The position numbers were made by a program, and so were the translations under genes. The notes beneath the pieces are model-generated. The model saw only the letters and a list, made by a program, of their open reading frames with translations, was not told the origin of the DNA and ran no database searches. A stretch of DNA of 30,739 nucleotides from Thermomucor indicae-seudaticae (lineage: Eukaryota; Mucoromycota; Mucoromycetes; Mucorales; Lichtheimiaceae), in contig JSYX01000420.1 in assembly GCA_000787465.1 (NCBI GenBank), forward strand, positions 1-30,739. Direction: 5' to 3'. The stretch's first letter is position 1. Each line of letters starts with the position of its first letter. Below are positions 19,869 through 30,739 of this stretch, in pieces.

Positions 19869-21917
19869 ATGGATCATGTTGCCCTTGTCACATTTCACCT
19901 GGTCACGATAACAGTGGGGGCCAATGTCGCCTCTAGACTACTTTTGAAAGATTCCTCAACGAAATTGAGTCGGATTGACCAGGCTCATTGGATTTTTGCC
20001 GTTACCCTAAGCTGTTCGTCTTCGTTGTTCTTGTTGGTCTTTGCGGAAATTGTGGATCTGTCATCAACATCGTAAGTTGATAACAGAGCACTGTTATTAC
20101 AGTAAGAGGAGGACTTTCGCCTTAAGAGTATGTTTAATTAAATAAGCATACGCTGGCGACATTGGCAATGGAATTTGTACTTGCTTCTTTTCTTGGTCGT
20201 CGTACTTGTGCCGTGGTTTCAGCTTTACACGTTTCTTCGTCAAACAATAGGCAGGCGTCTTTAATCATACTTTCTCTTACTTCTTTAAAACTAATGTGCT
20301 CGTCCAAAGGTTGGCGGCGACGTCCAGCTGCATACTTGACAACATTACTCTGGTCTTTATACTTTTATCTGTTCCTGAGTAAAGCGCCTGTTACAGGTAA
20401 ATCATCTCCTTGTCTCCTTTTCTAAAAGATACTGAAGGCACCAACTTTAAACAAAGACCAAATGTCGTGGGTGGAACTGTCCGTTTCCAGGATAGGCATC
20501 GTTGGGGTCTCGATTACTTCGATCCTGTCAGGATTTGGTGTCATTCATACGCCGTATACCACTCTCAGTTACTTTCAAAAGTACAAGAGAAATCTTGCAA
20601 TAGCAACTGTCGGTCGCGGGGCTGACGTATAGTTCGCGTAGACCTGTTAGCGAAACGCAATTGATCAACGCGAGAAATGCCTATCATCAGACACGAGAAA
20701 TGATTCAACATAGGCGGCAGACGTTGGCTTGTCAAAGGCAGAATGAAGTAACAGGCGCCAGTACAAACAGCGTAAAACATCTTCTCCCCTGCTTGTTACC
20801 TGTCAAATGGATCGCTCATGCGCACGTATAGAACTCATTTTCCAGGTTTCTCCCCTTTCTTTCGGGAGGTCAAGAACGCGGTAAGACCTTTCATCACAAG
20901 AAGATGAAAGGAATGGTAACAAACTGATACGCATCACTTTAGAATATGAACTTTTGAAGAGAGAAGTTGAACAATTGGAACGACTTGCTGACGACATGAA
21001 GAATGAACTAAACGAACTGGCGAAGATTCGAGTAAGTACATGTTTAATACGCGAGAAAGAGGGAAAAGTATTGACTTCTTTTGCATACTAGGAACGCAGT
21101 CGTCTAAGGGAATCGTGGCATGGCTGCTGCTGGAATATTGTGAGACACGTGTTTGCGATCTACTGTCTATATAAGCTTATGGCGGTATGTATGCGTTACA
21201 TGTCCATAGAAAAAGTAAAAAAAAACTTAATTGATCGATCGGAAAGACGGCATCCAATGTTCTATTTCAACGCGTTGGCCAAAGTGACCCCATCACCAAC
21301 ATGCTCTCCGTTGTTATAAGTCGACTCGGCTCTACCGAAATAGACGTCTCATTTTGGTCACAGCAACTGAGCTTTTGGTTTGCCGGTATTATCGTGCTTG
21401 GTTCCGTTCGTGGCCTCTTCCAATTGCTGACAAAGGTATGCATTATCCACCTGCTTCGTAGCTGCAATAAGGTGGATTCTTTTCTGAACCGATATTTTGC
21501 CAGGTTTTGCGTTCAGTATCCTCTTCACGCAAGCTGCTTCTTCCACGCGATTCAATCATATTGTTCCTAACGCACGTGATGGGCACGTATTTCCTAAGCA
21601 CTGTGTTGATGATGCAAAGTTCCTTGCCGGCTCAATACAGGTAAAATCCACATGATAATGGCTGCTTGGCAATAAATGTCTTAATCAATAGTAATAGGTA
21701 TCTCATATCGTCCTCTATTGGTCAGAGTGAGCTCGACTTTTTCAGAAGCTGGTCCGACAGGATCTTTGTTGTCTCATCCCTTTTGACGGTTGCTGTTTTA
21801 TACGTTATCCACCAAACGAGCGACGCTCGAAATCTGGCAACAGACTTTGCTGATGTGCAGCTATTGACTGCTGAAAGCGGCCGTTCGAATGCTATTGAAC
21901 TTATAGAACGTCTGTGA
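19869..21917 (+). CDS. Golgi pH regulator / GPR89-family multi-pass membrane protein
   Basis: Eleven exons: 19869-20071, 20147-20238, 20310-20396, 20457-20580, 20633-20747, 20832-20880, 20943-21031, 21092-21184, 21247-21435, 21504-21640 and 21698-21917. The product is about 465 residues (human GPHR 455). N-terminal helices are followed by VELSVSRIGIVGVSITSILS and TPYTTLSYF, then a soluble coiled loop (YELLKREVEQLERL). The C-terminal half has VLFQRVGQSDPITNML, SFWSQQLSFWFAGIIVLGSV and LTHVMGTYFLSTVLM. These blocks follow GPHR order. The family forms Golgi anion channels or plant GTG receptors. Exon 2 could instead end at 20250 using a GC donor, adding four residues, and exon 6 is the least certain. 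The plus-strand ATG precedes the first helix directly. Confidence 0.88.
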
Positions 21918-23289
21918 AAAAATAGAAGCTTACAAAGAACCGTGCTGGTTTACAACAACGCCGTCGAGAATTTTGTTACTTGGTAGATACATATCTATAG
22001 ACCATACTCGTGACTTGCCGTTTTACGCCCCTGAGCAAATATGCCGGCTTTGTTCCCGTTCTGCACTGGAGCTGCGATTTTTATGAACAGAAACGGTTCG
22101 ATTCGCGTTTCATAGCAAGTGGGAGAAACTCGAAGGCCTAACCCACTTGAAGCTCGTCGCTATAGGTTTTATCATGCTGCGTTATGCTTGAGACAGTTAT
22201 TTCGATGGAAATCCTGTGGCATGCACTATGCCTGTTATGACGGCAGCGCCAGTATGGGAGGCTATGCACTATCGTAACTAATCGCTTCAGACTTGGATCC
22301 ATCCATGAATCTAAGGAAGCTCAATCCGATTGATTGCATAACGGTCCAAGCAAAACCGTTCAGGGAATTTCTACCTCCGTAGCCATACCGTAAGACACCA
22401 AAATGTGAAGTTATTTTGGGACACATTGTGCTTGGAAATCTTGCGCCTGATCATATGATATTTCTTTTCTTCTTCCTCAAAGATGTTCATACATGTTAGC
22501 CGAAGTGCTGGTACCAACAGTTAACCTTTTTCTGGAGAAAGATATTAGTCTTTTTATGCCAAAAAGAGTACCCCGATTTTAATTCAAGAACTAAAATTCT
22601 TGGAAAAAATGAAGAACCCCCTAAAATTTTGGTTCCTACTTGGCCCCTGTTTACCACACAGAATCAATGGAACAATAAACAGTTTGGCAGCAATTTCTGT
22701 ATCCCTGAGGCCAAGATTCCCCTGTTAGAGTCTTTTTAATAGTTATTTCGAGACACTCACAACAAAGTAAGTTGTTGAACCGTAACTTTTATAGCAGGCT
22801 ATTGACAAACAAAGGGTAATATGGAAGTCATGATGCAACGGTTCAGTCCATCAGCAATCGATCAATGGCTTCCATGCCTTATCAATGAGGCCCAATGCTA
22901 TCCGACCAGGAGGGGAAATATTCAAACAGGAATTTTAGAGAAACCTTGACGTCTATGACGAAAATCAATAAAAGGGGTTTTGGATGCAAAAGTAATCGGT
23001 TTTGGTGAGATTAAAGGTAAATGAAAGGACCCGTGTGGACACAACGTCATCGACAGTATGTTGACTAACGAAAGCTATTTTTATCTAAGTGGCCCTCGAG
23101 GTTGGCGAGGAGTGACTTCGTCCGCTTCCACGGATGAAAAGGAGAGCATTTTCCCCTGCACATAATCTGTGAGGGGTGAGTGTTCCGCGGGATCGTTTAG
23201 TTAACGTACATATGCATGCCTCAAATTAAGGTTTCCCTGATGTCCCAATCCGGCCCCAAAAAAAGATATAAGTCACATAAAATAAGGGG
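21918..23289. other. Long gene-poor stretch
   Basis: About 1.4 kb downstream of the GPHR-family gene with no gene that I can support. Frames are short and full of stops. Short hairpins occur near 22583-22602 (CAAGAA/TTCTTG). It may contain old transposon debris, but nothing diagnostic is visible. Confidence 0.4.
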
Positions 23290-23480
23290 CATGCAAAAGG
23301 TATAAAAATGCCGCATTTCTCAAGATTCATACATTCATCTCTTCTTCAGACTCTTAACTCTTTCTTTGCTCTTTTTGATTTATTCCACTACGAATCTTGA
23401 CCTCTCTCTCCAACTACATCCACATACGGGACGACGAACTATTGGAAAATGCGGCTCTTTCTACGATTATCTCTTCCTTG
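23290..23480 (+). promoter_or_regulatory. Promoter-like TATA plus CT-rich segment
   Basis: A clear TATA-like box (TATAAAAA, 23301-23308) is followed by about 100 bp of pyrimidine-rich sequence (to about 23420), the layout of a fungal core promoter. No ATG-initiated gene follows; the open frame at 23366-23629 starts without ATG. It could be the promoter of an undetected transcript or part of an LTR. Confidence 0.35.
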
Positions 23481-23883
23481 TTTTCAAGACTATCCACCCA
23501 AATCCCATTCTGCTGGATTTATATTCATTGGCGTTATGCACTCTCCTTACATCCTGTGCTCTGGTGCTTTCCTGCTTGTTTCTGCTTGTGGACCTGGGAA
23601 TTAACCGGTTGAAGTCTTACGTATCTTAACTTGCCCGCCAGAAGTGCGTTCACCACGTATCTTTTGACGGTCCACTTGGGGTACGTAGGGCTTTCCAACC
23701 GGTGTCCTCCCAGTGTCCCTCGAGCCTGTTGCTCTGTGTTCAAGACCATCCATTCACCGTCCATTGTCCTTGGTCCACATTGCTTGGCGGTCTATTTACT
23801 CTTTTCATCTTGTGCTCTGGGACTCACTTTCGACACGCTTTGGGAAACCGCTGATTGAAGTCTTACGTATCTTGACTTTCTCC
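23481..23883 (+). repeat. Diverged direct duplication
   Basis: Segments of about 150 bp at 23481-23637 and 23737-23883 resemble each other. Both contain TTCAAGAC(T/C)ATCCA near the start, a CATTG/CATTGG(C) block, then (C/T)TGTGCTCTGG, and both end TTGAAGTCTTACGTATCTT. The offset drifts from 256 to 246 bp, so small indels have accumulated. The function is unknown. Confidence 0.5.
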
Positions 23884-23912
23884 TATCATGCTTCGCTCTG
23901 AAAACGCCTCCC

Positions 23913-24443
23913 TGGTCGGAACTCGAACCAAGGAGCTCCCGGTTGGCAGACTGACTTGATAGCCACTTTACACTGCTTTTCCTTCCTTTGGCTTTGTCAC
24001 CAATGGCTGTTGTACTGTACCCGTAGCTTCAAGGTTTACCGATAAACAGAAAGAACCTTGCATTTCTCCAAACAAGGCTTTTTGATATCGTCATGGCTTT
24101 CCTCCAATAAAGTATTCAAATTACAATATTTTGCCCCTATGGAAGCCTCATAGAAGATGAAATGGATTTGCAACTTGTGTTATTCTTCGCAAAAAGATCA
24201 AGAAGATAGCATCAGATCAGCTTAGAGAATATTTTTTCCTGAAAGAACCCGTCAATGAAAGCATCACCGATTCGGAACTGCAGCAGTCTTTGCTTCGTCA
24301 CTTGGTAGCATACGATAATCTCCGGAACGATTTTTTTTACAGAATTCAACATCCAAGTATAAAGAATGCGTTGCCCGCAAAGAAAGATCAACAAGATAAT
24401 ACGGAAAGCGTACAGACAGCGATATGAATGTATGCTACTCGCT
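23913..24443. other. Gene-poor stretch with a TGG-led tRNA-complement-like start
   Basis: Position 23913 begins TGGTCGGAACTCGAACC, whose reverse complement ends GACCA and contains TTCGA as in a tRNA T-arm. The following 60 bp loosely follow a tRNA complement pattern, but stems do not pair. The rest, to 24443, is AT-rich without a gene. Confidence 0.25.
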
Positions 24444-25660
24444 TCAGCTAAAATCAGGCACTAGACACTGGATCAGCAAGGACGTTCTGTAAATCGAATC
24501 GTTATATACCGTTCCATCATTGTCCTCCAGCAGGACCCAAAAGACAGTCAGTCGTATGAGGTATTGCACCACTGCACACAGCCAGGTCACTGCAGTCACT
24601 GGCTTCCACGCGCCGCCGGTATCAATGGCCGACACGGCCAGAAACGTCTCTGTAAACCATCTACCGAACAGGTTGCGTTCGGATGTGGCCAGGATCGCCT
24701 TGTTCAGATCCTACAGATCCTCCGCGTTGCTGCTCTTCTGAAAGACCCATTGCGTCAAGTGCATACAACATCGCCGACACATGGACTCCTTTAGTGTCCT
24801 TTTTCCTCACCGGTAATGTTGGGAGCGCAATCTCTCGTACAGAGCAGACGCCGCGTTCTGCTGCTCGTATGTCGGCACGGTCCGGAAGAGACTAATGGGC
24901 GACTCGGGAGCGATGCCGTTCAGTGCCATGGACACGAGCCGTCCATACACCCGGTCGTACTTATCGAGCGTCGCGTCCTGCAACCCCTGCAGTCCCATAG
25001 TCGGGACCTCGCTTGGAGAAATAATGAGATGATTGGTTGGGAAGCATATTCGATGGGATATATTAACTCCCGGTCTTCATCACCAGCCGCCGCCAAAAGT
25101 ACACCGGGCAGCGTAGAATCGCCGTCTTCATCGTGCTAAGGTGAATCCGTACCATCTCGTTGATGCTCTGCCCCAGCGGAGCATTGCGAGAGCCGCATCC
25201 TGTCGTCCAAGCTTGGCTCGCGAGGCAGCCAAAAAGCAAGCACCCGGTCCATTGCATTGTGTCGTAGAAATGCGTCACGACCGGCTCGTGCACATGCGCC
25301 AGGCTGTCGCCGCGAGTCCCAAACACGTCCAGGAGAGGTGCGTCTCTCTGAACAAGCTGCAACGCTGCGTCCGCATGACTACCGTCCGTTGTTTCTGATG
25401 GTGTTTCGGTGTCGACCACGCCAAAGCACTTCGTCTGGTTGAGGACGGGGAGCAGGCACTGGACAGGAACACGAGCAAAGACACCAGGCGCGCTGACGCC
25501 TTGTCTGTGTGCGGTTTGCAAATGCTGGCGCAATGTTCCCTTGGCACGACGGTAGTACGCCGGAGACGGAGGCTCGCACAACTGACAGCGATACCCTTCA
25601 TGTACTGGCAGTTCCCTGACTTCCAGTAAAAGGGATTCGTGGCAGCTCGAATACCATCTG
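24444..25660 (-). pseudogene. Broken zinc-finger ORF, probably from a mobile or dispersed fungal family
   Basis: Minus-strand coding-like blocks, richer in G+C than the flanks, run from about 25660 to 24444. The first, open to 25063, contains LPVHEGYRCQLC and then a CxxC...HxxxxH finger (CQLC at about 25577-25588, H-x4-H in RQHLQTAH). The second, at 24998-24807 (GLQGLQDATLDKYDRVYGRL), could join the first in phase over an intron near 25010-25080. The third, at about 24710-24444, contains FGRWFTETFLAVSAIDTGG but is preceded by an in-frame TAG, and the 5' end also changes frame. The N-terminal finger resembles those of fungal OrsD-like/DUF3505 and mobile-element proteins. That link is a weak inference. 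Confidence 0.4.
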
Positions 25661-26080
25661 GATGGCCCGATTCGACTGAATTATCTTCTGCAACAAGCGA
25701 CCTCCAGAAGGATACCTCAGCTGGACAGCCCCGTTTAGACAAGTCTGGCTCTCGCAGAGCCAGCGTTTCGTGCAACAGCAGGTTCAAAAGGTCACCACAA
25801 GCGGTGAACATCCATGAACTGGAATGGGTGTTAATGAAAAAGGCATCTTCATTTGCGGGATGGCCGACACGGATTCCACCCGGGAAAGTATCGAACGGCT
25901 AGGCCGGAGTGAGATTTTTCTTCTTTCTTTTTCAAAGTGGCAACTTTATATGCAAACAATAACTGTGTCATTGTCATGCCAACGCCTTGGGCACAATAAG
26001 CTATAGGCTTAATCGAAGCGAACAACGCGGGAGGAGACTAGGGTACATCGGAGAAAAGTCATGTGTAAAGAGGATTATGC
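25661..26080. other. Region between the broken ORF and ALG3
   Basis: The first part (to about 25820) carries further frame-shifted minus-strand coding-like sequence continuous with the broken zinc-finger ORF. The rest is the 3' flank of ALG3. No intact gene is present. Confidence 0.35.
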
Positions 26081-27801
26081 TTAGCAGAATTTGTAGAGAC
26101 CAGCAAGTATCATGATATGGCACACGAGGAGTGCCCAAGAGCTTGATGGCGTGGACGGGAAAGTGAGCCAGCATAACTCTATCCGTAGCAGGATCAACGT
26201 TCTGAACAATAATCTATCTCGCCAATTCAATGAATCATACTGCTTCTTTTGAATAGTATGATGTGATACTCACATAGTGACATCCTTTAGAACACCGGGA
26301 CGCCTACTGGATGTAGGAAATGCATGCCAAAGAAGATAAGACAATGTATGGAAATACCACGAGTAAAATTGATAGTGCAATGATCTAGCAAAAGTAATTC
26401 CAATCAAATTGGAAACGAAAAGTGTCGTTATAATTTCTATATACGAATGGATGAGATGCAAGAGCTCAGTGTATACATAAACCATCATTGATAATGTCAG
26501 AACTTACCGTCAGCTGGTATTGACCGACGTACTCCAGTGAATCCTCCCCAAAATATTCGCCAGATTCCACCTTGTCTGGACACAAAAGTAGTGAGCAAAA
26601 CCTAGCTTTCCCGCGACGCAATTGCGGGGTGGGGCCTACTTTTTGCACCACACCATCGTCAAAAACAGGATCAAGGTCAAGACATGGCCCGTCAATAGAG
26701 CATTGGCAAACGGAGCAGACACAAACGTCTTTTCATCCACCATCCGCCAGTTCACCGTCCATCGATAATCAAATACTCGGCTAAACTCGAATGCTCGGCT
26801 CAAGTATGACGTAGGATACGTAGTCAGAAATGGATATCCTAGTCCTGCTTGGATGCCGATCATCAAAACAAGGTGGACCATAGTAGCCCAGGCACCAACG
26901 GATTGCCATAGAAGTATACCGAATGCCGGAAAGAATAAAAGAACGTTCATCTTGATCGAAAGCGCAAAGCTGTAAATTATTAATCTAAGCAATCAGAAGA
27001 AAGAATTCCTTTGGGCTTTTTTACCTGTAAAGCATGCTACTGGCAGTCCAACGCTTCTTGAGCATGCAAAGGATCGAAGTATAAAGGAAAAACATGGCTA
27101 CAGGGTCATTGAAACAGCGCAAGACGTAGATCGAATGCAATCGTTTGGAAAGACATAGCAATACGATGGAATAAGGCGGAACCTGATAGTATATAAGGGA
27201 TCAGGTAGGTCCCCAAGATGCAGGGTAAACATACCTTTTTGGACATACTATAGATGTAAAAGACCGCCCATTGAGTGACTAGATATAGTCCTTCAAAGAT
27301 GTATTGTGCTAGCCGGATATTGGTCCCACGGTCTGTCAGATAGTACAATGCTGAATAAATGTATACAAAACCAGCAGGATACCTGAAAAGAGATCCAGAA
27401 TAAGCTGATGACAACCATTTTCCGCTTTCGTCTCTTCTTACACCAATGGGCCCGTATCCCCTCTCAACTGCTTATAGTCACGTTCTCCGCTCAAGAACCC
27501 TTCCACTTCCTGCATATATGCTACCCAATCGATTTCAGTATCTACCAGGAAGCTTATTCAACACAAAGGCACTTGTTTTGCAAAGTATTCACACTCACTC
27601 ACAGGCAACCTTTTGCACAATCAGTGTGTTTAAAGTGAATTCGCCAATGAGGAGCATGCCAGCCAAGTACCAAAAGTAGTTTGGATCGATCAGCAATTTC
27701 TTCACTGTGTCATAGGGCCGCCAAATGTCGAACAGGCTACACGGATTCTGGCGTAGCAGTTGATCATGCTTCTCACCCTGGATCTGTGGTGTACGCTCCA
27801 T
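26081..27801 (-). CDS. ALG3: Dol-P-Man:Man5GlcNAc2-PP-Dol alpha-1,3-mannosyltransferase
   Basis: Eight exons on the minus strand: 27603-27801, 27442-27541, 27235-27382, 27025-27182, 26640-26969, 26508-26575, 26274-26436 and 26081-26213. The product has 432 residues, near the usual ALG3 length (about 440). ALG3 transfers the first lumenal mannose from dolichol-phosphate-mannose onto the lipid-linked oligosaccharide in the ER membrane. Diagnostic blocks in order are [97 protein letters not shown] and, at the end, [15 protein letters not shown]. Multiple hydrophobic helices fit a polytopic enzyme. All joins are phase-consistent with introns of 52-71 nt. The ATG at 27801 gives a short cytosolic N-terminus. 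Confidence 0.95.
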
Positions 27802-27959
27802 TACGTCCAAGGGCGTTCACGACTTTGAAGACGGATATACAAATGCGGAGATTCACGCACACTCGCGAAAGTCCCATCACCATCACTGGAAGATACCAGT
27901 TACAGCAGCAACAATTGGTTTATTACAGTAAAGTTATATACAAACAAGACGTCATTCTG

Positions 27960-28839
27960 TTAAGCATTCACTGGCTGAGCAACCCACTGGCCGTGTTCAT
28001 CTACTCTGTACAGAGTCCGCTGAGAGGAAGAAGCAACATGGTCGAGCTCCAAGACTTCCAGGAACAAGACCGAAAAGTTTTCGTAGGCTTGCTCCAGGAG
28101 AGCCTGTTTGGCCTCATCCGAATTCTTGAACCAGCCCTCAGCGTCGCTTTCGTTGATCTCGAGACTTTCGATGCGTTCTTCTTCTTCGCTCTTGGGCTGA
28201 CCTGCTGGGGTGGACCAAGCGTAGGAGGCTCTGGCATCATCCGTCAAGTCATGCCATTGGCGTAACCGCTCGGCTTCCCAATCGAATTTGTTGGCATGGC
28301 GACCATGGTGAAGCTGCGATTTGATGCGGCGCAGAAAGGACTTGGTGGCTTGACTGATTTTGTCGCCCAGGTCTTCCTCTTCATTGATGATCTTGCTCAA
28401 TTTTTTGCGTGCGATATGGTTATCGATGGCACTGGTGACATTGTGTCCGCCACCAAAAGCGTGAAGGCGCCCGCGGATTCGGAAGTGCTGGTCGCCAATA
28501 ATCCTAATAAAGTCTTCCGTTCAGTATGTGTTTCAATTATCAAGTGAAAACAACACTTTACCAGGTAGCTTCGTATCTCTTGTTGGTTTCTTCTCCAAGT
28601 TCAAAGGACCGTTTATCGAATGTGCTGGTCAGCAAGTCACTTTCCCATCCTGTTTCTCCGTCACGGTCTTCGCCGGCGAATCCACGGAAAGGAAAAAGCT
28701 GGTTCACGGGCAGATTCTCACCATTGACAGTGGCGACAGAAAGGTAGTGTGGGCCTGATGGTACTTGTTGCAGGGCGGTTTGGATCAACTTTTTCCAGGG
28801 AGGCGAGACAGAAACGGTCTTGGCGGATTCTTCGCTCAT
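27960..28839 (-). CDS. Pyridoxamine 5'-phosphate oxidase Alr4036-type FMN-binding protein
   Basis: Two exons on the minus strand, 28562-28839 and 27960-28503, with a 58-nt intron (GTAAAG...TTAG), giving 273 residues. The N-terminus has PPWKKLIQTALQQV, then HYLSVATVNGENLPVNQLFPFRGF, the start of the split beta-barrel, and LTSTFDKRSFELGEE. After the join, EATWIIGDQHFRIRGRLHAF follows, then a helical region with WEAERLRQWHDLTDDARASY. This order fits the fungal and cyanobacterial Alr4036-like branch, which binds FMN. True PNPO activity (making pyridoxal phosphate) is not established for this branch. The gene sits 158 bp downstream of the ALG3 start, on the same strand. Confidence 0.88.
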
Positions 28840-29570
28840 GATGATGGCGGTTTATATGCCGTCACTGTCAGAAACATCAACCCTTTATATATCTTTTTTT
28901 TCCTGTGCAACGCACACGCGTCAATTCGGTCGGATATGCCATCCGAAAAGGTGCATGTCGGTTTGCGAAACGGACAAATGGAAAAGAAGGGAAATTTTGC
29001 CATGCATGCAAGCATTTGATGTCTGTGCCATTTTCCTGAGTTGCAGCACAGTAATAACAAGCAATTGTTCAGAGACACATACTGAAAAGCCATTGGTTTA
29101 GCATGAAAATTTAGCTGCACTCTTCGAAGGCTCATGAAACTTGCTCAGCCGTTGCCAAGAAAAAATGAATATGCTCTTCATACACAACAGTCTGTGTTCA
29201 GCTGACTATAAGCATTGTTCTTCAGACTGCGCATTGCTACGCTTTTCTCGCTTATTTAGTCAATTCAAAAACTGTTTCGGTAGCACAGATTCCTTGGAGA
29301 TTCCAGTCTCGTAGGCGATGCTAGCTAAAAAAAAAAAGCTTCATTTTCCTATATGTATGTCAGGATATCTGACATTTTAAAGCAGCCGTCCAATGTTTCT
29401 TTGTCGGGTTGGGCGAATCTTCTTCGATCTCTTCATTTTGCCAGCTTAATGGTCGCGCTTATTTTTGCCGCGCCGCGTCGATTTGGACGTGACTTGCGCC
29501 AATAAGGGGTGGGGCATTTGTTTTTCGATATTCACCCCAGCAGTCCTTGCGACAGACAAACTTGCACACA
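28840..29570 (+). promoter_or_regulatory. Divergent promoter region with CCAAT box near ATP synthase alpha
   Basis: This spans the divergent starts of the FMN-binding protein gene (28839) and the ATP synthase gene (29571). A CCAAT motif lies at 29499-29503, about 70 bp before the ATP synthase ATG, next to a GGGGTGGGG block. Such CCAAT sites are the usual targets of the fungal HAP complex that controls respiratory genes. An A-run sits at 29327-29338. No other gene is evident. Confidence 0.45.
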
Positions 29571-30739
29571 ATGTTGAGAAATGCTGTTCGTGTGGCGGGT
29601 CCTTTCGCCAAGTCGTCTCAGGCTGTAAGTTCAATACGAAGCCCCCCTTTTGTCTTTTCCAACCCCAAAGCGGTCGAAACGAAATCGCCCAGAACCCATT
29701 TTCGTCTAAGTCGCCCCGCGATTTGTAGATGCGCTTGAGCCTCGGCGCTGCTGCCACAGCTGCCTTACGAACCTATGCCACGGCTAAGCCTTCCACTTCT
29801 GAAGTTTCTTCGATCCTTGAACAGCGCATTCTCGGCTCGTCCTCCGAAGTCGATCTTCAGGAAACCGGTCGTGTCCTGTCCATTGGTGACGGTATTGCTC
29901 GTGTTTACGGTTTGAAGAACGTTCAAGCCGAAGAAATGGTTGAATTCTCGAGCGGTCTCAAGGTATTTTACTCATGGCGGTCGTGGCAAGAAGCAGCAAC
30001 TAAGATTGTTTCAGGGTATGGCCCTCAACTTGGAACCCGATAACGTCGGTATTGTCGTTTTCGGTAACGACCGTCTGATCAAGGAGGGTGACACTGTTAA
30101 GCGTACTGGTGCCATTGTCGATGTCCCAGTTGGTCCTGGTATCCTAGGACGTGTTGTGGATGCTCTGGGTAACCCGATCGATGGTAAGGGTCCCTTGGAA
30201 ACCGTCGGTCGTTCTCGTGTGCAGGTCAAGGCTCCCGGTATTCTGCCTCGTCACTCCGTCAACGAACCCATGCAGACTGGTATCAAGTCTGTCGACTCCA
30301 TGGTCCCCATTGGTCGTGGTCAGCGTGAATTGATCATTGGTGACCGTCAGACCGGTAAGACCGCCGTCGCTCTCGACACCATCCTTAACCAGAAGAACTG
30401 GAACAACGGCAACGACGAGTCGAAGAAGCTGTACTGTATTTACGTTGCTGTCGGTCAGAAGCGTTCGACCGTTGCTCAGCTTGTCAAGACTCTTGAAGAG
30501 AACGGTAATTGTTGAATCAGACTATGGAGGGGCGACCGTAATGTTAACGAGGCACATCAAATAGACGCCATGAAATACACCACTGTCGTCGCCGCCACCG
30601 CTTCGGAAGCCGCTCCTCTTCAGTACCTTGCTCCCTTCTCTGGTGCTGCTTTCGGTGAATGGTTCCGTGACAACGGCCGTCACTCCCTGATCATCTACGA
30701 TGACTTGTCCAAGCAGGCCGTTGCCTACCGTCAGATGTC
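29571..30739 (+). CDS. ATP1: Mitochondrial F1-ATPase subunit alpha (3' partial)
   Basis: Exons 29571-29624, 29729-29962, 30015-30504 and 30565 to beyond 30739 encode the first ~318 residues. The first exon ([18 protein letters not shown]) and the start of the second, Arg/Ala/Ser-rich without acids, are a mitochondrial presequence. The mature part begins near [11 protein letters not shown]. The beta-barrel has [20 protein letters not shown], and the nucleotide-binding domain has the P-loop GDRQTGKTA and YVAVGQKRS. The last exon reads [20 protein letters not shown]. It forms the alpha3beta3 head of ATP synthase on the matrix side and binds non-catalytic nucleotide. Codon use is strongly biased to C-ending codons and GGT/CGT, unlike its neighbours, as expected for high expression. 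The gene continues past the window. Confidence 0.97.

Noticed and set aside
23905..23975. tRNA gene on the minus strand
   Set aside because: B-box-like and A-box-like motifs and a U33-like anticodon loop can be placed, but the T, anticodon and acceptor stems have several mismatches. It is at best a relic or primer-binding-like sequence.
25063..25400. Plus-strand ORFs opposite the zinc-finger relic
   Set aside because: They carry no recognisable motif. The CxxC/HxxxxH finger is on the minus strand.
28296..28547. 83-codon plus-strand ORF
   Set aside because: It is antisense to the FMN-binding protein exon and crosses its intron.
29940..30043. Unspliced reading through 29963-30014
   Set aside because: Conserved ATP synthase alpha sequence (SGLK then [12 protein letters not shown]) requires removal of the 52-nt intron.
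1..30739. A biosynthetic gene cluster or defence system
   Set aside because: The neighbouring genes belong to unrelated housekeeping processes, and no core biosynthetic or defence gene set is present.

Overview
The window is eukaryotic and looks like a filamentous fungus, most likely Mucoromycota. The genes have many short introns (mostly 50-75 nt, GT...AG). Spacing is compact but interrupted by gene-poor stretches. The gene set is fungal: ALG3, a YMR315W-like oxidoreductase, a GPHR-family channel that budding yeast lacks, a kinesin-4-like motor and nuclear-encoded ATP synthase alpha. The phylum assignment is inference from gene content and intron style. All exon boundaries were worked out by eye from splice signals, phase and family conservation.

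Layout. 1-1693 (+): 3' part of a serine-rich disordered protein. 1819-2316 (-): bHLH factor. 3035-4031 (-): LACTB2-like metallo-beta-lactamase, divergent from 4579-7857 (+), a repeat-built coiled-coil protein whose true N-terminus is unclear. 7858-9511: gene-poor, with a pogo/Tigger-like MITE and a decayed ORF. 9512-10855 (+): six-exon SAM methyltransferase. 10930-11163 (-) and 11164-11444 (+): two tiny membrane proteins whose start codons abut in one CATATG. 11463-12917 (-): Gfo/Idh/MocA oxidoreductase. 12899-14094 (-): one or two possible small genes. 14095-15878: mostly gene-poor, with a second TA-flanked MITE and another decayed ORF. 15879-19513 (+): kinesin. 19869-21917 (+): GPHR-family protein. 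21918-26080: about 4 kb without an intact gene, with a promoter- or LTR-like segment, a diverged duplication and a broken zinc-finger ORF. 26081-27801 (-): ALG3. 27960-28839 (-): FMN-binding pyridoxamine-phosphate-oxidase-like protein. 29571-30739 (+): ATP synthase alpha, running off the end.

The genes do not form a pathway. They are mostly independent housekeeping genes (N-glycosylation, respiration, transport, RNA or lipid hydrolase-type metabolism) set among relics of mobile DNA. I did not find a convincing new multi-gene system. The most unusual items are the internally repeated coiled-coil protein with no upstream in-frame ATG, the zero-spacing divergent start codons, and the two related MITEs.
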